DNA of 64,000 nt from Candidatus Epulonipiscium sp. GTDB taxonomy: Bacteria; Bacillota_A; Clostridia; Lachnospirales; Cellulosilyticaceae. The notes under the pieces are model-generated. The model saw nothing but the letters and a program-made list of their open reading frames with translations, did no database searches and was not told the DNA's origin. The translations under genes were made by a program, and so were the position numbers. Every line of letters begins with the position of its first letter. Positions within the stretch are counted from its first letter, which is position 1. Positions 1 through 8,770 of this stretch are shown here, one piece after another. Location: the NCBI GenBank assembly GCA_012841565.1, contig DUUM01000314.1:7338-71337 (forward strand). Reading direction: 5' to 3'.

Positions 1-594
1 TGGCGGTCTTCTATTTCTTGTTCTAAAGAAAAAGGCATCTTTTTGTTGCAATATTAGATTGTCGAATGCTGAAAAATAGATTGATGCTGCTTCTCCCTCA
101 ACACCTCTTAATTCTTCAAGATCATTAACACCTCTCACCCGTCCTAATGAATTAGATATAAATACAGACTTTTCTTTTAATTTTGTCGTATTTGCAATCA
201 TAGGATAATCCCTAATCGCTCTTTCAATGATCCACTTTGAATTATAAATTTTGCCCATAATAATATTCTTTGCTATATTATTACTTTGCTGCAAATCATC
301 TGACAAACGATACTGTTGCTTTCTTAATAGTACATTTCCGTATGTTTCACCCACAACCCTTGCTTGAAACTTCCCATACCATGTTAAAAAACAAAGCGAA
401 ATATTATTTTTTGCGCATGCCCCCATAAGTGCAGGGCTAGCTCCTGTATAGCCAAAAGTTACAATGCCATCTAGATTGTGTAACGGGAACCTAGCTATCG
501 TCTCGTCTTTATCTAAAATAACTACATTTTCTCCATCTAGCGATAGATATCTGTCTGGCGTAGTAATATAAAGGGTGTTCAGCAGTTTTTTCAT
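1..594 (-). CDS. cas1: CRISPR-associated integrase Cas1, partial (type I-C)
   Basis: Cas1 is the metal-dependent integrase that, with Cas2, inserts new spacers into the CRISPR array. The reading frame stays open from an ATG at 594 to the left edge (198 codons), so the C-terminal part is missing. The protein starts MKKLLNTLYITTPDRYLSL, typical of type I-C Cas1. The catalytic-glutamate region reads LRGVEGEAASIYF, and FRTRNRRPP near the edge is the expected continuation. An AAAGGAGG ribosome binding site lies 9 bases before the ATG, and the gene follows cas4 by one base. cas2 and the repeat array should lie to the left, outside the window. Confidence 0.95.
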   Translation of the reverse strand, partial: MKKLLNTLYITTPDRYLSLDGENVVILDKDETIARFPLHNLDGIVTFGYTGASPALMGACAKNNISLCFLTWYGKFQARVVGETYGNVLLRKQQYRLSDDLQQSNNIAKNIIMGKIYNSKWIIERAIRDYPMIANTTKLKEKSVFISNSLGRVRGVNDLEELRGVEGEAASIYFSAFDNLILQQKDAFFFRTRNRRPP

Positions 595-595
595 C

Positions 596-1258
596 TTACT
601 GATCCTCCTTTATATTTTTTTCTATATAAGATTTTACACTTCTTGTTTCAGATAACTCTGGCAAACAAACCTCTCTAAGTGAACAGGCGTTACAGGCTTT
701 TGTTAGCCTTACTTTTGGTGTATAGCCTTCTTTGAAAATCATGTGCATTTCTTTTACCATCATCCTCACTTTATTCTTTAATTCATCTGAAATGACGACT
801 TCTTCTCTGTGTCTAGTTTTTCCATAATATATATAACCTCTATCTATATCACAAAGAAACATTTCTTCTAAACATATTACCTGTGCAACAAGTTGCAGAA
901 TATCTATATCTGTCTTTTTGGGAGACCCTTTTTTATATTCAATGGGATAAGGAATATAAAGTCCCTCATACCCATTGATTTCTACTCCATTCAAATTTTT
1001 TCTAAATTCAACAATATCACATTCTCCACTAATTTTTAATTCCGTAGAATGAATAGGAATGGCCCGGGAAGTAATAATATCCCCTCTTTTTTCTACAAAG
1101 GTATTATCATGTGCTTTTTCATGAAATACATTACCAATTGCTGTATGGTAGTTTTCTTGCCATTGATTTTCTACATGGATTAATGCCCATTGACGCCTAC
1201 AAAACGCGAAATGCTGGATTCCAGATAACATTAAATATTCTTTTTGGCTATATTCCAT
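596..1258 (-). CDS. cas4: CRISPR-associated exonuclease Cas4 (type I-C)
   Basis: Cas4 is a RecB-fold, iron-sulfur nuclease that trims prespacers and sets PAM-correct orientation together with Cas1-Cas2. The 220-aa protein shows the family pattern: Cys20 (FCRRQWAL), His46, the acidic motif GECD with Asp81, the E-x-K motif (IEYKKG, Glu107/Lys109), and the C-terminal triad Cys189, Cys192 and Cys198. Cys20 and these three should hold a 4Fe-4S cluster. Its start overlaps the end of cas7 by 11 bases and cas1 begins right after its stop, so the adaptation genes are translationally coupled to the interference genes. Length is normal for the type I-C family. Confidence 0.96.
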   Translation of the reverse strand: MEYSQKEYLMLSGIQHFAFCRRQWALIHVENQWQENYHTAIGNVFHEKAHDNTFVEKRGDIITSRAIPIHSTELKISGECDIVEFRKNLNGVEINGYEGLYIPYPIEYKKGSPKKTDIDILQLVAQVICLEEMFLCDIDRGYIYYGKTRHREEVVISDELKNKVRMMVKEMHMIFKEGYTPKVRLTKACNACSLREVCLPELSETRSVKSYIEKNIKEDQ

Positions 1259-2111
1259 AAGATATATTGCACTCTAGGCCCTCTAATATTGTTTCAACAA
1301 TATTATAATCCTCCATATTTTTAGGGAACGTAATACCATCCTTTTTAATTACTTTGATACTTTCATGGACATTTTTAGTTGAATATTGGCCTATTTTATT
1401 ATTGTGTTTCCACCAATATAATTTATGAATATTCATGCTACCCTCTGGCCTTGCCGCTGAACTATCATTTACAAATAGGGTTCTTATGGCTTCTTTTATC
1501 TTTTCGGCATCTTCTTCTGAGAAACCTGTTTTTTCTGCTAATTGAACATTAATGCTGCCCTTAAGTATATATACTCCAAAGTCAACTCTATGTTTCATCC
1601 CCATAGTATCTGAAGCTTTCCCACTTGCACCACCTTCACTGTTAACACTCTTGGTAATTTGAATGCTAGATACATCTATCGGATCAGTACTAAATGCTGG
1701 GTGTAGAGATACAGGTCCTCTGATTCCTAAGGATAATTCTGACCCTTTAAATGCAAATACTTGACCAAAACTTCTAACATCAATCCATGCTTCATTTGCC
1801 AATTTTGCATAAACCTCTTTATCTGCTTTCTTTCCTTTTTTAAGTTCCGCTTTTAAGGTTTCATTCCCATCAGCCCTATCTCTTAGACTGCCAAAACCAT
1901 CTTTGTTTTTGTCATCTGACTGAACAAAAATATTCTCATCTAAATCCATTAAACGATTTCTGATTTTGCGCTTCAAACAAACATCTGATATTTCCCCAAA
2001 ACCATCATTGGTGGTACGTGGCATATTACCATTTAGTGGGTCACCATTTGCATTTGCATTCTCAACTGTGATAATCGCTTTAAAATCAATTTTATTTTCT
2101 AATATACTCAT
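1248..2111 (-). CDS. cas7: Type I-C Cascade backbone protein Cas7 (Csd2 family)
   Basis: Cas7 polymerises along the crRNA to form the backbone of the type I-C Cascade complex. The 287-aa protein starts MSILENKIDFKAIITVEN and has the Csd2 signature NANANGDPLNGNMPR in its N-terminal RRM core. I chose the ATG at 2111 because GGGGGAA stands 7 bases upstream. An upstream in-frame ATG at 2174 would add 21 lysine-rich residues and read into cas8c. It starts one base after the cas8c stop, and its end overlaps cas4 by 11 bases. Confidence 0.95.
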   Translation of the reverse strand: MSILENKIDFKAIITVENANANGDPLNGNMPRTTNDGFGEISDVCLKRKIRNRLMDLDENIFVQSDDKNKDGFGSLRDRADGNETLKAELKKGKKADKEVYAKLANEAWIDVRSFGQVFAFKGSELSLGIRGPVSLHPAFSTDPIDVSSIQITKSVNSEGGASGKASDTMGMKHRVDFGVYILKGSINVQLAEKTGFSEEDAEKIKEAIRTLFVNDSSAARPEGSMNIHKLYWWKHNNKIGQYSTKNVHESIKVIKKDGITFPKNMEDYNIVETILEGLECNISYGI

Positions 2112-2112
2112 T

Positions 2113-2496
2113 TTAATTTCCCCCTTCTTCTTCTTTTTTTGTTGTGTTAAATAGTGCTTGTCTTTGCGTATCAAACCCTAATATCATACATCCATCTAAA
2201 TTGGTGACCTTTTCAAATTCCTCTGGCTCTATAAGGCTTGAAATTTCTCCTAGTAGTTTATATAACTTGCTACCTTTTGCACCTAACCTTTGTTTATAAG
2301 GATTAAGCTTATCATTAATGACTCCCCATGTTTTACATGGGGAAATTGAAAAACGCGTAAAATATCTCATAGCATTAGTTGTTCGTATAGAACCACCGTC
2401 ACTATTGTCTCTCAAAGCCCAACTCTCAATCGCATCAGCAACTGCTAGTAATCTGCCACAATTATAGGCTAAGTTGTTTGTTTCCTTTACTTCCAT
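2113..2496 (-). CDS. cas11c: Cas11c small subunit from an internal start inside cas8c
   Basis: In other type I-C systems the small subunit Cas11c is known to be made from an internal start in the 3' part of cas8c. Here an ATG at 2496, in the cas8c frame, is preceded by AAGGAGG (complement of 2505-2511) with an 8-base spacer. This is better than most true starts in the window and sits inside coding sequence. The product would be 127 aa, starting MEVKETNNLAYNCGRLLAVA and running to the cas8c stop. Cas11 lines the belly of Cascade and stabilises non-target-strand DNA. The site is seen in the sequence; the function is inferred from the family. Confidence 0.85.
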   Translation of the reverse strand: MEVKETNNLAYNCGRLLAVADAIESWALRDNSDGGSIRTTNAMRYFTRFSISPCKTWGVINDKLNPYKQRLGAKGSKLYKLLGEISSLIEPEEFEKVTNLDGCMILGFDTQRQALFNTTKKEEEGGN

Positions 2497-3993
2497 GGTG
2501 TATTCCTCCTTGTTATAATCATATAAATATTTTCTATACATTGCAGATGAAATCGTTAATACTTTTAACCAAGTGTAGACTTCCTTGTAGTTTTGAGGCC
2601 GTTTGGCTCTTTCAATTAGCTTTATTGGAATGTCCTTGGGTATTTTACACCCCTCTATGACACATGGTAGCAGTCTTTCCACTGCATTCGATAAGACCTT
2701 TGGATCTGCTTCTATTTTTGTCCCTCTGTCGGTTCCATATGCCACTGTGGCTATATCCCTTAATGAAGGTGCCCCATTAAAGGATACATTCTTTTTGTCC
2801 TTAAACTTATATCTGTGATGCCACAATGAGGTCCTATGCCAATTCTCTATATTTGTCATTAGCTCATGGCCATCTAATCCATTATACTCGCGATAAAATA
2901 TGATGGACATTCTACCTGTCGTAGCTGCCTCTACACCCATTATTGCAAGCTTTGTATTAGGTTTTATATAACTTTTATAACCTGATATTGCTTGATTAAA
3001 TTGTTTCGATAATTCCTTCCCTGTAATATCCACTCCTTCCGAGTCTGAAGTGTCCTTAATAAATTCGTCTATAAAATCAAAAGTATCCCCAAACACATCT
3101 GGTGTTGGCTCAGCTTCTGTGCCCCATAAAACAAAAACCTTCTCCCCAACTCTTTGTCCCTGATGCTTAATTAACCACTTCAAAGCATTATGTGCTTTCT
3201 GCGACACCTCATAACCTATGGTCACTGCCTCTTGGGCCGTTTTGAACCTACCTTTAAATGTAAAGTTAGCTGTATCATTAGATGATATTATCTTGGCCTT
3301 ATCCCCTGAATGGCGAATTTTAGATGGATGATTAGTGGTGCAGGAGGTTATTTCCCCTGTCGTATAACAAAATTCTGCCCCTTCTTGTTTGGAAAGATAA
3401 AACTTTGTATAGTCATCAATTACCTTTTCATCTTCCCAAACAGCGTCCTTAGCCGCTTCGAAAGTTATCACCCTAAACCTTATAAAAGACTCAAATTGTT
3501 GACCTACTGAAAGTGTTATATCACCTGAGTTAAACTTATCAGCAAGTTTACCGTTATCATCCAGGGCAAGTATGTTAAATCTAACTAAGTCCTCAATTAA
3601 ATTCCCCTTCAGTAAATAATCATATATAATTTCTACTTTTTGGTTTGTATAACTAGATTCCTTCCACTGTGCTAATTGCTGTATGTATGCATGATGATGT
3701 TCTTTTCCCTTTTTATCCGTATAGTCTTCATAATCACCGGCCACGTACTGGAGCTTATCACACAGTGGCTGTGGTATTATTCCATTACCTCTACTTGCTG
3801 AAGATTCTGTTACTGGAATCAATGTCACTGCTTTGTCCCTTGCCACAAAATCAGCGGCAATCATGACACTATCCTCATTTAATGTTATCTCAATATGAGC
3901 ATTTTGCTCGGAATGAGCAATTGGTAGTAGCTCTTCACCCTCTTGCTTTATGATATTATCATAGGTTTCATCTAGGATTGTTATCCAGCTCAC
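2113..3993 (-). CDS. cas8c: Type I-C Cascade large subunit Cas8c (Csd1 family)
   Basis: Cas8c (Csd1) is the large Cascade subunit that reads the PAM and helps open target DNA. The 626-aa length and the start MSWITILDETYDNII fit Csd1. The start codon is GTG at 3993, preceded 6 bases away by GAGGAGGTGA. The gene overlaps the end of cas5c by 26 bases and ends one base before cas7. Its last 127 codons can also be translated separately as Cas11c (see the entry at 2113-2496). No frameshift or internal stop is visible. Confidence 0.93.
   Translation of the reverse strand: MSWITILDETYDNIIKQEGEELLPIAHSEQNAHIEITLNEDSVMIAADFVARDKAVTLIPVTESSASRGNGIIPQPLCDKLQYVAGDYEDYTDKKGKEHHHAYIQQLAQWKESSYTNQKVEIIYDYLLKGNLIEDLVRFNILALDDNGKLADKFNSGDITLSVGQQFESFIRFRVITFEAAKDAVWEDEKVIDDYTKFYLSKQEGAEFCYTTGEITSCTTNHPSKIRHSGDKAKIISSNDTANFTFKGRFKTAQEAVTIGYEVSQKAHNALKWLIKHQGQRVGEKVFVLWGTEAEPTPDVFGDTFDFIDEFIKDTSDSEGVDITGKELSKQFNQAISGYKSYIKPNTKLAIMGVEAATTGRMSIIFYREYNGLDGHELMTNIENWHRTSLWHHRYKFKDKKNVSFNGAPSLRDIATVAYGTDRGTKIEADPKVLSNAVERLLPCVIEGCKIPKDIPIKLIERAKRPQNYKEVYTWLKVLTISSAMYRKYLYDYNKEEYTMEVKETNNLAYNCGRLLAVADAIESWALRDNSDGGSIRTTNAMRYFTRFSISPCKTWGVINDKLNPYKQRLGAKGSKLYKLLGEISSLIEPEEFEKVTNLDGCMILGFDTQRQALFNTTKKEEEGGN
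2505..2511 (-). promoter_or_regulatory. Internal Shine-Dalgarno site for Cas11c
   Basis: On the minus strand this reads AAGGAGG, followed by 8 bases and the ATG at 2496. It lies inside cas8c and matches the anti-Shine-Dalgarno sequence over seven bases. It is the deciding evidence for internal initiation. Confidence 0.85.
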
Positions 3994-4717
3994 GATTGGT
4001 CACCTCCTCATTGTAACCTTCTAGTAATTGTCCTTCCTCTAAACCAGAAAAATTTTCTTCCCCAAATACCTTGGCTTCCATCTTTCTTATTTCAACTTCT
4101 TTAGGGCATTCTTCTGGTCTGCAGAAGTTAATAACACCATCAATCATTTTAGGATACCAAAACCTTGTTAAGAGCTGGTTCTTCCCATTTTCATCTGGGT
4201 AACTTATTGAATGATACTGCATCCCAAACGCCATCTCTCCCATATTCTCATAGTAGCTTTTTTCATCATTAAAATTGGCTGGTTCGGCATAAGCCTGGCA
4301 TTCCCTTACGCCAAGAAACACGTCTCTCCTTCCCCCTCTTTCCAATGATCTCTTGGCAATAAAATAATGTTTATTTTCATTATGATCCTTCTTCAATTCA
4401 GGCCTATTAAGGTTGAATTCAAAATGGGCAGTTACAATATATACCACATCTTTCAAATATAAATACCTTGATAAGTCATTTCCTCCATTATACTTAATAG
4501 GCCTAATTCCTTTAGATTCAGTTTGTATCTTGTTGACAATCTTTACACCATCTACTACCCAAATTATTGAAGGTTTCCAATATATTGATTCACATATACC
4601 TTTCAATGCTTGATATGTCGGTAGCATTACTGTGGATTTTTCTCCCCCAATTTTTGTTATTGGATCTGTAAATAACGCATAATCTCCTGTTATCTTAAAA
4701 GTTATACTATTTCTCAT
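3968..4717 (-). CDS. cas5c: Type I-C crRNA-processing endoribonuclease Cas5c (Cas5d)
   Basis: In type I-C systems, which lack Cas6, Cas5 cuts the pre-crRNA and stays bound to the 5' handle. The 249-aa protein carries Tyr46 (ESIYWKP), Lys116 and His117 (ENKHYF). These are the positions reported as the catalytic triad of Bacillus halodurans Cas5d, so processing activity is likely intact. A glycine-rich ERGGRRDVF follows. ATG at 4717 is preceded by AAAGGAG. It starts 11 bases after the cas3 stop and overlaps cas8c by 26 bases. Confidence 0.95.
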   Translation of the reverse strand: MRNSITFKITGDYALFTDPITKIGGEKSTVMLPTYQALKGICESIYWKPSIIWVVDGVKIVNKIQTESKGIRPIKYNGGNDLSRYLYLKDVVYIVTAHFEFNLNRPELKKDHNENKHYFIAKRSLERGGRRDVFLGVRECQAYAEPANFNDEKSYYENMGEMAFGMQYHSISYPDENGKNQLLTRFWYPKMIDGVINFCRPEECPKEVEIRKMEAKVFGEENFSGLEEGQLLEGYNEEVTNRELDNNPR

Positions 4718-4728
4718 TTCGCTCTCCT

Positions 4729-7152
4729 TTACAAAAATAGTGGACTTAATTTCTTTTCTAGAACAATGCCTTTACTTTCATCATAAAATCCATCATTCAA
4801 TATATACACCCCTTCCACATCGCAGCCACTAATGGCACCTACTTCATCTAGCATTTTAAATTTATAGTCAAAAACATTAACTGAATAAGTTTGGGCTATC
4901 TTTAGAGCACCTATTTTGCCTTCAAAATTCAAAGAGGAACCAAGATCATTAATCAATTCTTTTCCTTTTCCATAAGGCACTATTAAAGCTTTCGTATTAT
5001 CTTCTATGACTTTAAAATGTTGCCTCGCATCTTTAAATTGAAAACAAAAATACAGATTGTACTTTGTATCAGAAGTTGCGTCGTATAATCTCCGCAAAGA
5101 TTGATTGGATGATAAAAGGTTATGAATTGTCCCTCCCTCTTTAGTAATAGGGTAATCAAATTCTTTCTCTACAGAGTCTTCTTTTATAAATCTTCGAAAA
5201 TATTGGTATATTGCTTTTGTAGAGAGTAAGCTATCATCGAACTTTGTAGGGTCTCGTTTATATAAATCTAGGATGCCCGTTGTTTTTAATTTCCCTATCT
5301 CAATGGACTTAAGCCTTGTTGTATTTTCATATTCCTTTTGAAAGTTCATAATATACGTTTCAGCTTCTTCAACCTCTCCATGCCTATTGCATCTCCCCGA
5401 TGCCTGTGCAATAGAGTCAAGCCCTGAAAGACTCCTTATGACACAAGCAAAGCTTATATCAACACCACATTCTATTACTTGTGTACTGATACAAATAGTA
5501 GCTTCTTTCTGGGCGAGTGATTTCTTCATCGCCTCTACAACTGCCATTCGATGTGATGGACAAATATTAGAACTTAAGTAGTAAAGTGTGCCTTTAAAAT
5601 CTTCCTTCTCAAGTAATGCGTAGATACTCTCTGCTGTATTAACGGTATTCACGATTAGTAGTATACTCGGTTTTTCGGCCACACTGTCTATTATAAAATC
5701 TGCTAGATCCTGATGGTTATATCCCTCAGGCCTAGTTTTATCTATTACCTTAACGCGCTTTAATTTTTCAAATGCATCTGGAACATTTTTTACAATTTCA
5801 TTGTCTTTTGATAACTTTATGGGCCTATTAACTTCATGTAGCACAGGTTGTGTAGCCGTACATAAAATAATTGTACAGTTCAAACATTTACTTAGAAAAT
5901 TAACAGCCCCATTAAATAAGGATATACAATACATGGGAACTGACTGGACTTCATCAAAGATTATGACTGAATTTGAAAGACTTTGTAGCCTTCTAATGTT
6001 GGATGAAGGTGCCGCATATAATGTGTTTAAAAATTGCACCATTGTAGTAAAAACGAACTGATAATCCCACCTATCACTTAATATCTTTATATCTTTTTTA
6101 TCCTCATATGCTACTTTTTCTTCCGTAGTATCACTTAAAATATTAGAATGATATTCTAATAAATTGTCACCACACTTTATTATTTCCCTAATCTCTCCTG
6201 CATTTTGCTCAATTATACTTGTATAGGGTGCTATATAAAAAATTCTTTCTTTTCCTTGTTTTTTGGCGTGGTTTAAAGCAAATCTTAGACTTGAAATGGT
6301 TTTTCCACCTCCCGTCGGTACTGTTAGCGTGTAAACCCCTGTAGGCATATTAGAAAACTCTAGGCAATCATTCGCTATCTCATTTCTCTTTTGGAATACA
6401 ACTCCTTGTTTTTCACTAATGGGGTTTATTTTCTTGAATTTATCTAATTTCTCTTCTAGATTTTGGCTATATAAATCTATGTCGCTTATCAACTTTGGTC
6501 CCTCTAAATAAGGCTTTTTGACTTCAAATAAATAACTATCTAACCAGTCCGAATCGATGATAACACTATAAAGTACTTTAACTAGCAAGTGGACTTCAAA
6601 CGGAATATTATCCTTATCTGATGCACCACCGGAAATCTTTCTTAAGCAACATTCAATTTCTTTATTCGCTTCAGAAAATAATATTTCTAATTTCTCTTGC
6701 GTATATATCTCTTCGAATTCCTCTTTTACTTCTTTATAGCTAGTATCACATACTTTATTGATTCTCTCTATCAGTGTGATTTTGTTATTTGTATCAATAC
6801 AATTTGGAAGTCCACCATGATGATAACAAATAACCAATGATATCACCTGGGAACTATATTGCTCCATTTTATTTCCATTTTTATATCTATCATAGATATA
6901 TTTTGCACCATATACAGCATGATCCACCTTAATACCCTTCTGATTATTATCTTTATCTGTCATTTGTTTTTTTATATACTCTTGAAATTCAGCACTTAAC
7001 TTCCCCATATCATGCAATAATCCAATAAGACAAGCAGTCTTGGCTAAGTTTATATTTCCTACTCTTTCTCTAGCATACTTGCTGACATTGTCCAAATGTT
7101 CTTGTACAGACTGTACTGAATTTGTTTTTTCACAAAAGCGTGCTATTTTCAT
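4729..7152 (-). CDS. cas3: CRISPR-associated nuclease/helicase Cas3 (HD-DEAD fusion)
   Basis: Cas3 is recruited by target-bound Cascade and degrades the DNA with its helicase and HD nuclease. The 807-aa protein has an N-terminal HD domain (GLLHDMGK, His47/Asp48; CYHHGG near 109-114). The superfamily 2 helicase follows: Walker A PTGGGKT (279-285), DEVQ (400-403), TATQP (432-436) and QASGRCNRHG (583-592). All key motifs are present. I start at the ATG at 7152, behind GGTGGGGG; a longer frame to 7212 adds 20 residues with no better site. It follows the WYL regulator by 121 bases. Confidence 0.95.
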   Translation of the reverse strand: MKIARFCEKTNSVQSVQEHLDNVSKYARERVGNINLAKTACLIGLLHDMGKLSAEFQEYIKKQMTDKDNNQKGIKVDHAVYGAKYIYDRYKNGNKMEQYSSQVISLVICYHHGGLPNCIDTNNKITLIERINKVCDTSYKEVKEEFEEIYTQEKLEILFSEANKEIECCLRKISGGASDKDNIPFEVHLLVKVLYSVIIDSDWLDSYLFEVKKPYLEGPKLISDIDLYSQNLEEKLDKFKKINPISEKQGVVFQKRNEIANDCLEFSNMPTGVYTLTVPTGGGKTISSLRFALNHAKKQGKERIFYIAPYTSIIEQNAGEIREIIKCGDNLLEYHSNILSDTTEEKVAYEDKKDIKILSDRWDYQFVFTTMVQFLNTLYAAPSSNIRRLQSLSNSVIIFDEVQSVPMYCISLFNGAVNFLSKCLNCTIILCTATQPVLHEVNRPIKLSKDNEIVKNVPDAFEKLKRVKVIDKTRPEGYNHQDLADFIIDSVAEKPSILLIVNTVNTAESIYALLEKEDFKGTLYYLSSNICPSHRMAVVEAMKKSLAQKEATICISTQVIECGVDISFACVIRSLSGLDSIAQASGRCNRHGEVEEAETYIMNFQKEYENTTRLKSIEIGKLKTTGILDLYKRDPTKFDDSLLSTKAIYQYFRRFIKEDSVEKEFDYPITKEGGTIHNLLSSNQSLRRLYDATSDTKYNLYFCFQFKDARQHFKVIEDNTKALIVPYGKGKELINDLGSSLNFEGKIGALKIAQTYSVNVFDYKFKMLDEVGAISGCDVEGVYILNDGFYDESKGIVLEKKLSPLFL

Positions 7153-7273
7153 TATTTCCCCCACCTTTTCTACTGCTACCCTTTCTATGCATAGTATCAC
7201 AGATAGATGCAATATACGGTACCATTACACAAATTATTTGAATAGTATCATATATCTTGTCAAGTTTCATTAT

Positions 7274-8224
7274 TTAATCTTCTTTATTGTATAATTCAAG
7301 TACTTTTCGCATCTCATTTTTAATATCTTCTTTAAGTTTCAGGGGTTTTATCACTTCTACTAAACTCCCCATGCCCATTACCCATGCTTTAATTTCCGTA
7401 TATCCACCCATCTTAGCTTCAAATAGTATTGATTGATCTTCAGCATCTTCTATTTTTTGATTGGTAGAATATATTTTTTCTTTTACTATTTGGCTCATTG
7501 GGTAATGAATTTTCAAGTTCAGATCAATGGGGGCATCATTATAAATCCCAAATGAATTTCTAAAGGTTTCTTTGAAATCCAACCTAGGACTAATTACAAA
7601 CACCTCTTTTAGAATCTCATGACTTATAATTCTACATAGCTTAAACGTCCGTGCTTTTTTTCGAAGTTCACAGTAGCCATAAAAATAAGCCGCCCCTTTG
7701 TGATCACATAATCCATAGGGATGAATAATTCTTTCTTGTATATTCTGCTGTTTTTTACCGATTGATGCATACTTAATTTTAATTTTCTTCTTTTTCTCTA
7801 TTGATTGGTTAATATCTTTCCAAACTTGTTGTTCATTTTCCGTAGCTACTGGGGCTATTCCCTTTGAGTAATAGCATGTTTCTCTAAAATCATTTTTCTC
7901 GTTTAAAATTTTACTTGTTAGGGTGTCAAAATCAGTTCTATAATGGTAGTTTCCATTTCTAATAACTTTTCCAGCTTTTTTGAGAGCATCCAGTTCTTCT
8001 GTTGTAATCGCTACTCCTCTTAGGCTCATGTGGTTTTCTAAATAATAACCGCCGTGTCTACCTAATATCGATCCTATGTAAATATATGCATCTTCTAAAT
8101 CCTCCTTATAGTTTTTAACCATCCTAGGGGTTACATCAAGTTCATTTGCTATTTCTCCTACTGTCATTAGGCCTCTACTTTGTAATAGCATGTACATCTT
8201 TAGCGCATTGGTTACCTTACCCAT
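7274..8224 (-). CDS. WYL-domain transcriptional regulator linked to cas operon
   Basis: This 316-aa protein has an N-terminal winged helix-turn-helix (about residues 5-60; MTVGEIANELDVTPRMVKNY). A WYL domain follows at roughly 140-210, containing IHPYGLCDHKGAAYFYGYC, then a C-terminal WCX-like extension. WYL proteins bind nucleic-acid or nucleotide ligands and often control phage-defence loci. It sits directly upstream of cas3 on the same strand and just 14 bases after a 54-aa ORF, so it probably regulates this operon. Whether it represses or activates cannot be read from the sequence. Confidence 0.9.
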   Translation of the reverse strand: MGKVTNALKMYMLLQSRGLMTVGEIANELDVTPRMVKNYKEDLEDAYIYIGSILGRHGGYYLENHMSLRGVAITTEELDALKKAGKVIRNGNYHYRTDFDTLTSKILNEKNDFRETCYYSKGIAPVATENEQQVWKDINQSIEKKKKIKIKYASIGKKQQNIQERIIHPYGLCDHKGAAYFYGYCELRKKARTFKLCRIISHEILKEVFVISPRLDFKETFRNSFGIYNDAPIDLNLKIHYPMSQIVKEKIYSTNQKIEDAEDQSILFEAKMGGYTEIKAWVMGMGSLVEVIKPLKLKEDIKNEMRKVLELYNKED

Positions 8225-8238
8225 TTTTTCACCTCACT

Positions 8239-8403
8239 CTAAATTCTTCTTCTGTTCTCTCCTGGTACAATATCTTCTAATTCCAATAAAAATCTTATTT
8301 TTTTTGGGTATTCCTGTCCCTTTATGTATGAGGCCGATTTATATAGTTCTTTAACCGCCTCTTTGTTGGTCGTAATTGTCCATGAATTAGCTTTAAGTAT
8401 CAT
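8239..8403 (-). CDS. Small 54-aa protein leading the cas/WYL operon, unknown
   Basis: I do not recognise this protein. An ATG at 8403 preceded by AGGGGGATAAGG opens a 54-codon frame starting MILKANSWTITTNKEAVKEL and ending GENRRRI, with a TAG stop at 8239-8241. It is mostly charged and probably helical, with no membrane segment or signal peptide. It lies 14 bases before the WYL gene, and a plausible promoter lies just upstream, so it would be the first gene of the transcript. Possible roles are a small partner of the WYL protein or a leader peptide; neither is shown. Confidence 0.6.
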   Translation of the reverse strand: MILKANSWTITTNKEAVKELYKSASYIKGQEYPKKIRFLLELEDIVPGENRRRI

Positions 8404-8441
8404 CCTTATCCCCCTAAACTAAATAATTAAACTCCAGTACA

Positions 8442-8471
8442 ATTATATCATAAATATTAGATTATTGTATA
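8442..8471 (-). promoter_or_regulatory. Candidate promoter of the WYL/cas transcript
   Basis: On the minus strand, TATACA (8466-8471) and TATAAT (8442-8447) are 18 bases apart. The -10 box is perfect and the -35 box is weak (4 of 6). The start would fall about 30 bases before the 54-aa ORF. A weak -35 is compatible with a regulated promoter. Confidence 0.45.
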
Positions 8472-8550
8472 TATTCTAGACTTTATGAATTATAATGTTG
8501 AAACTAAAAATCTTACAATCCATGATGAATATTTTGTATAATAAAAATAA

Positions 8551-8584
8551 AGAAAGCACTAGTGCTAGTTACACTAATGCTCTT
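8551..8584 (-). terminator. Hairpin followed by U-rich tract
   Basis: The arms 8555-8564 (AGCACTAGTG) and 8572-8581 (CACTAATGCT) pair with one mismatch around a 7-base loop. On the minus strand they are followed by a T-rich run (complement of 8541-8554). It would end minus-strand transcription coming from the glutaredoxin-like and remnant genes before the cas promoter. The left arm also forms a 12-bp palindrome, AGCACTAGTGCT. Confidence 0.55.
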
Positions 8585-8644
8585 AATGACTTCTTCTAAA
8601 TTATAGTATGTTTGTGATTGATGATTAGGGGATAACATAAAATT

Positions 8645-8770
8645 TTAATTCAATATATACTTAGTTTCTAGTACATAATGTATTTGTCCTTTTTTAGTCT
8701 TTTTGATCTCATCATTCATTTGTTCCTATTCCCATTTATTTGGATTCCATGTTAATAAAAATGTATTCAT
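8645..8770 (-). pseudogene. Remnant of EVE/HNH-endonuclease-type gene 5' end
   Basis: A minus-strand ATG at 8770 behind AGGTGGG reads MNTFLLTWNPNKWE, then an in-frame TAG (8726-8728), then EQMNDEIKKTKKGQIHYVLE and a few more residues to a second stop at 8645. FLLTWNPxKW is, to my knowledge, the typical N-terminus of EVE-domain proteins fused to or associated with HNH or McrB-like restriction nucleases. Only about 40 codons remain, so this is a decayed fragment. Its position next to a CRISPR locus suggests a former defence island. Confidence 0.5.
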
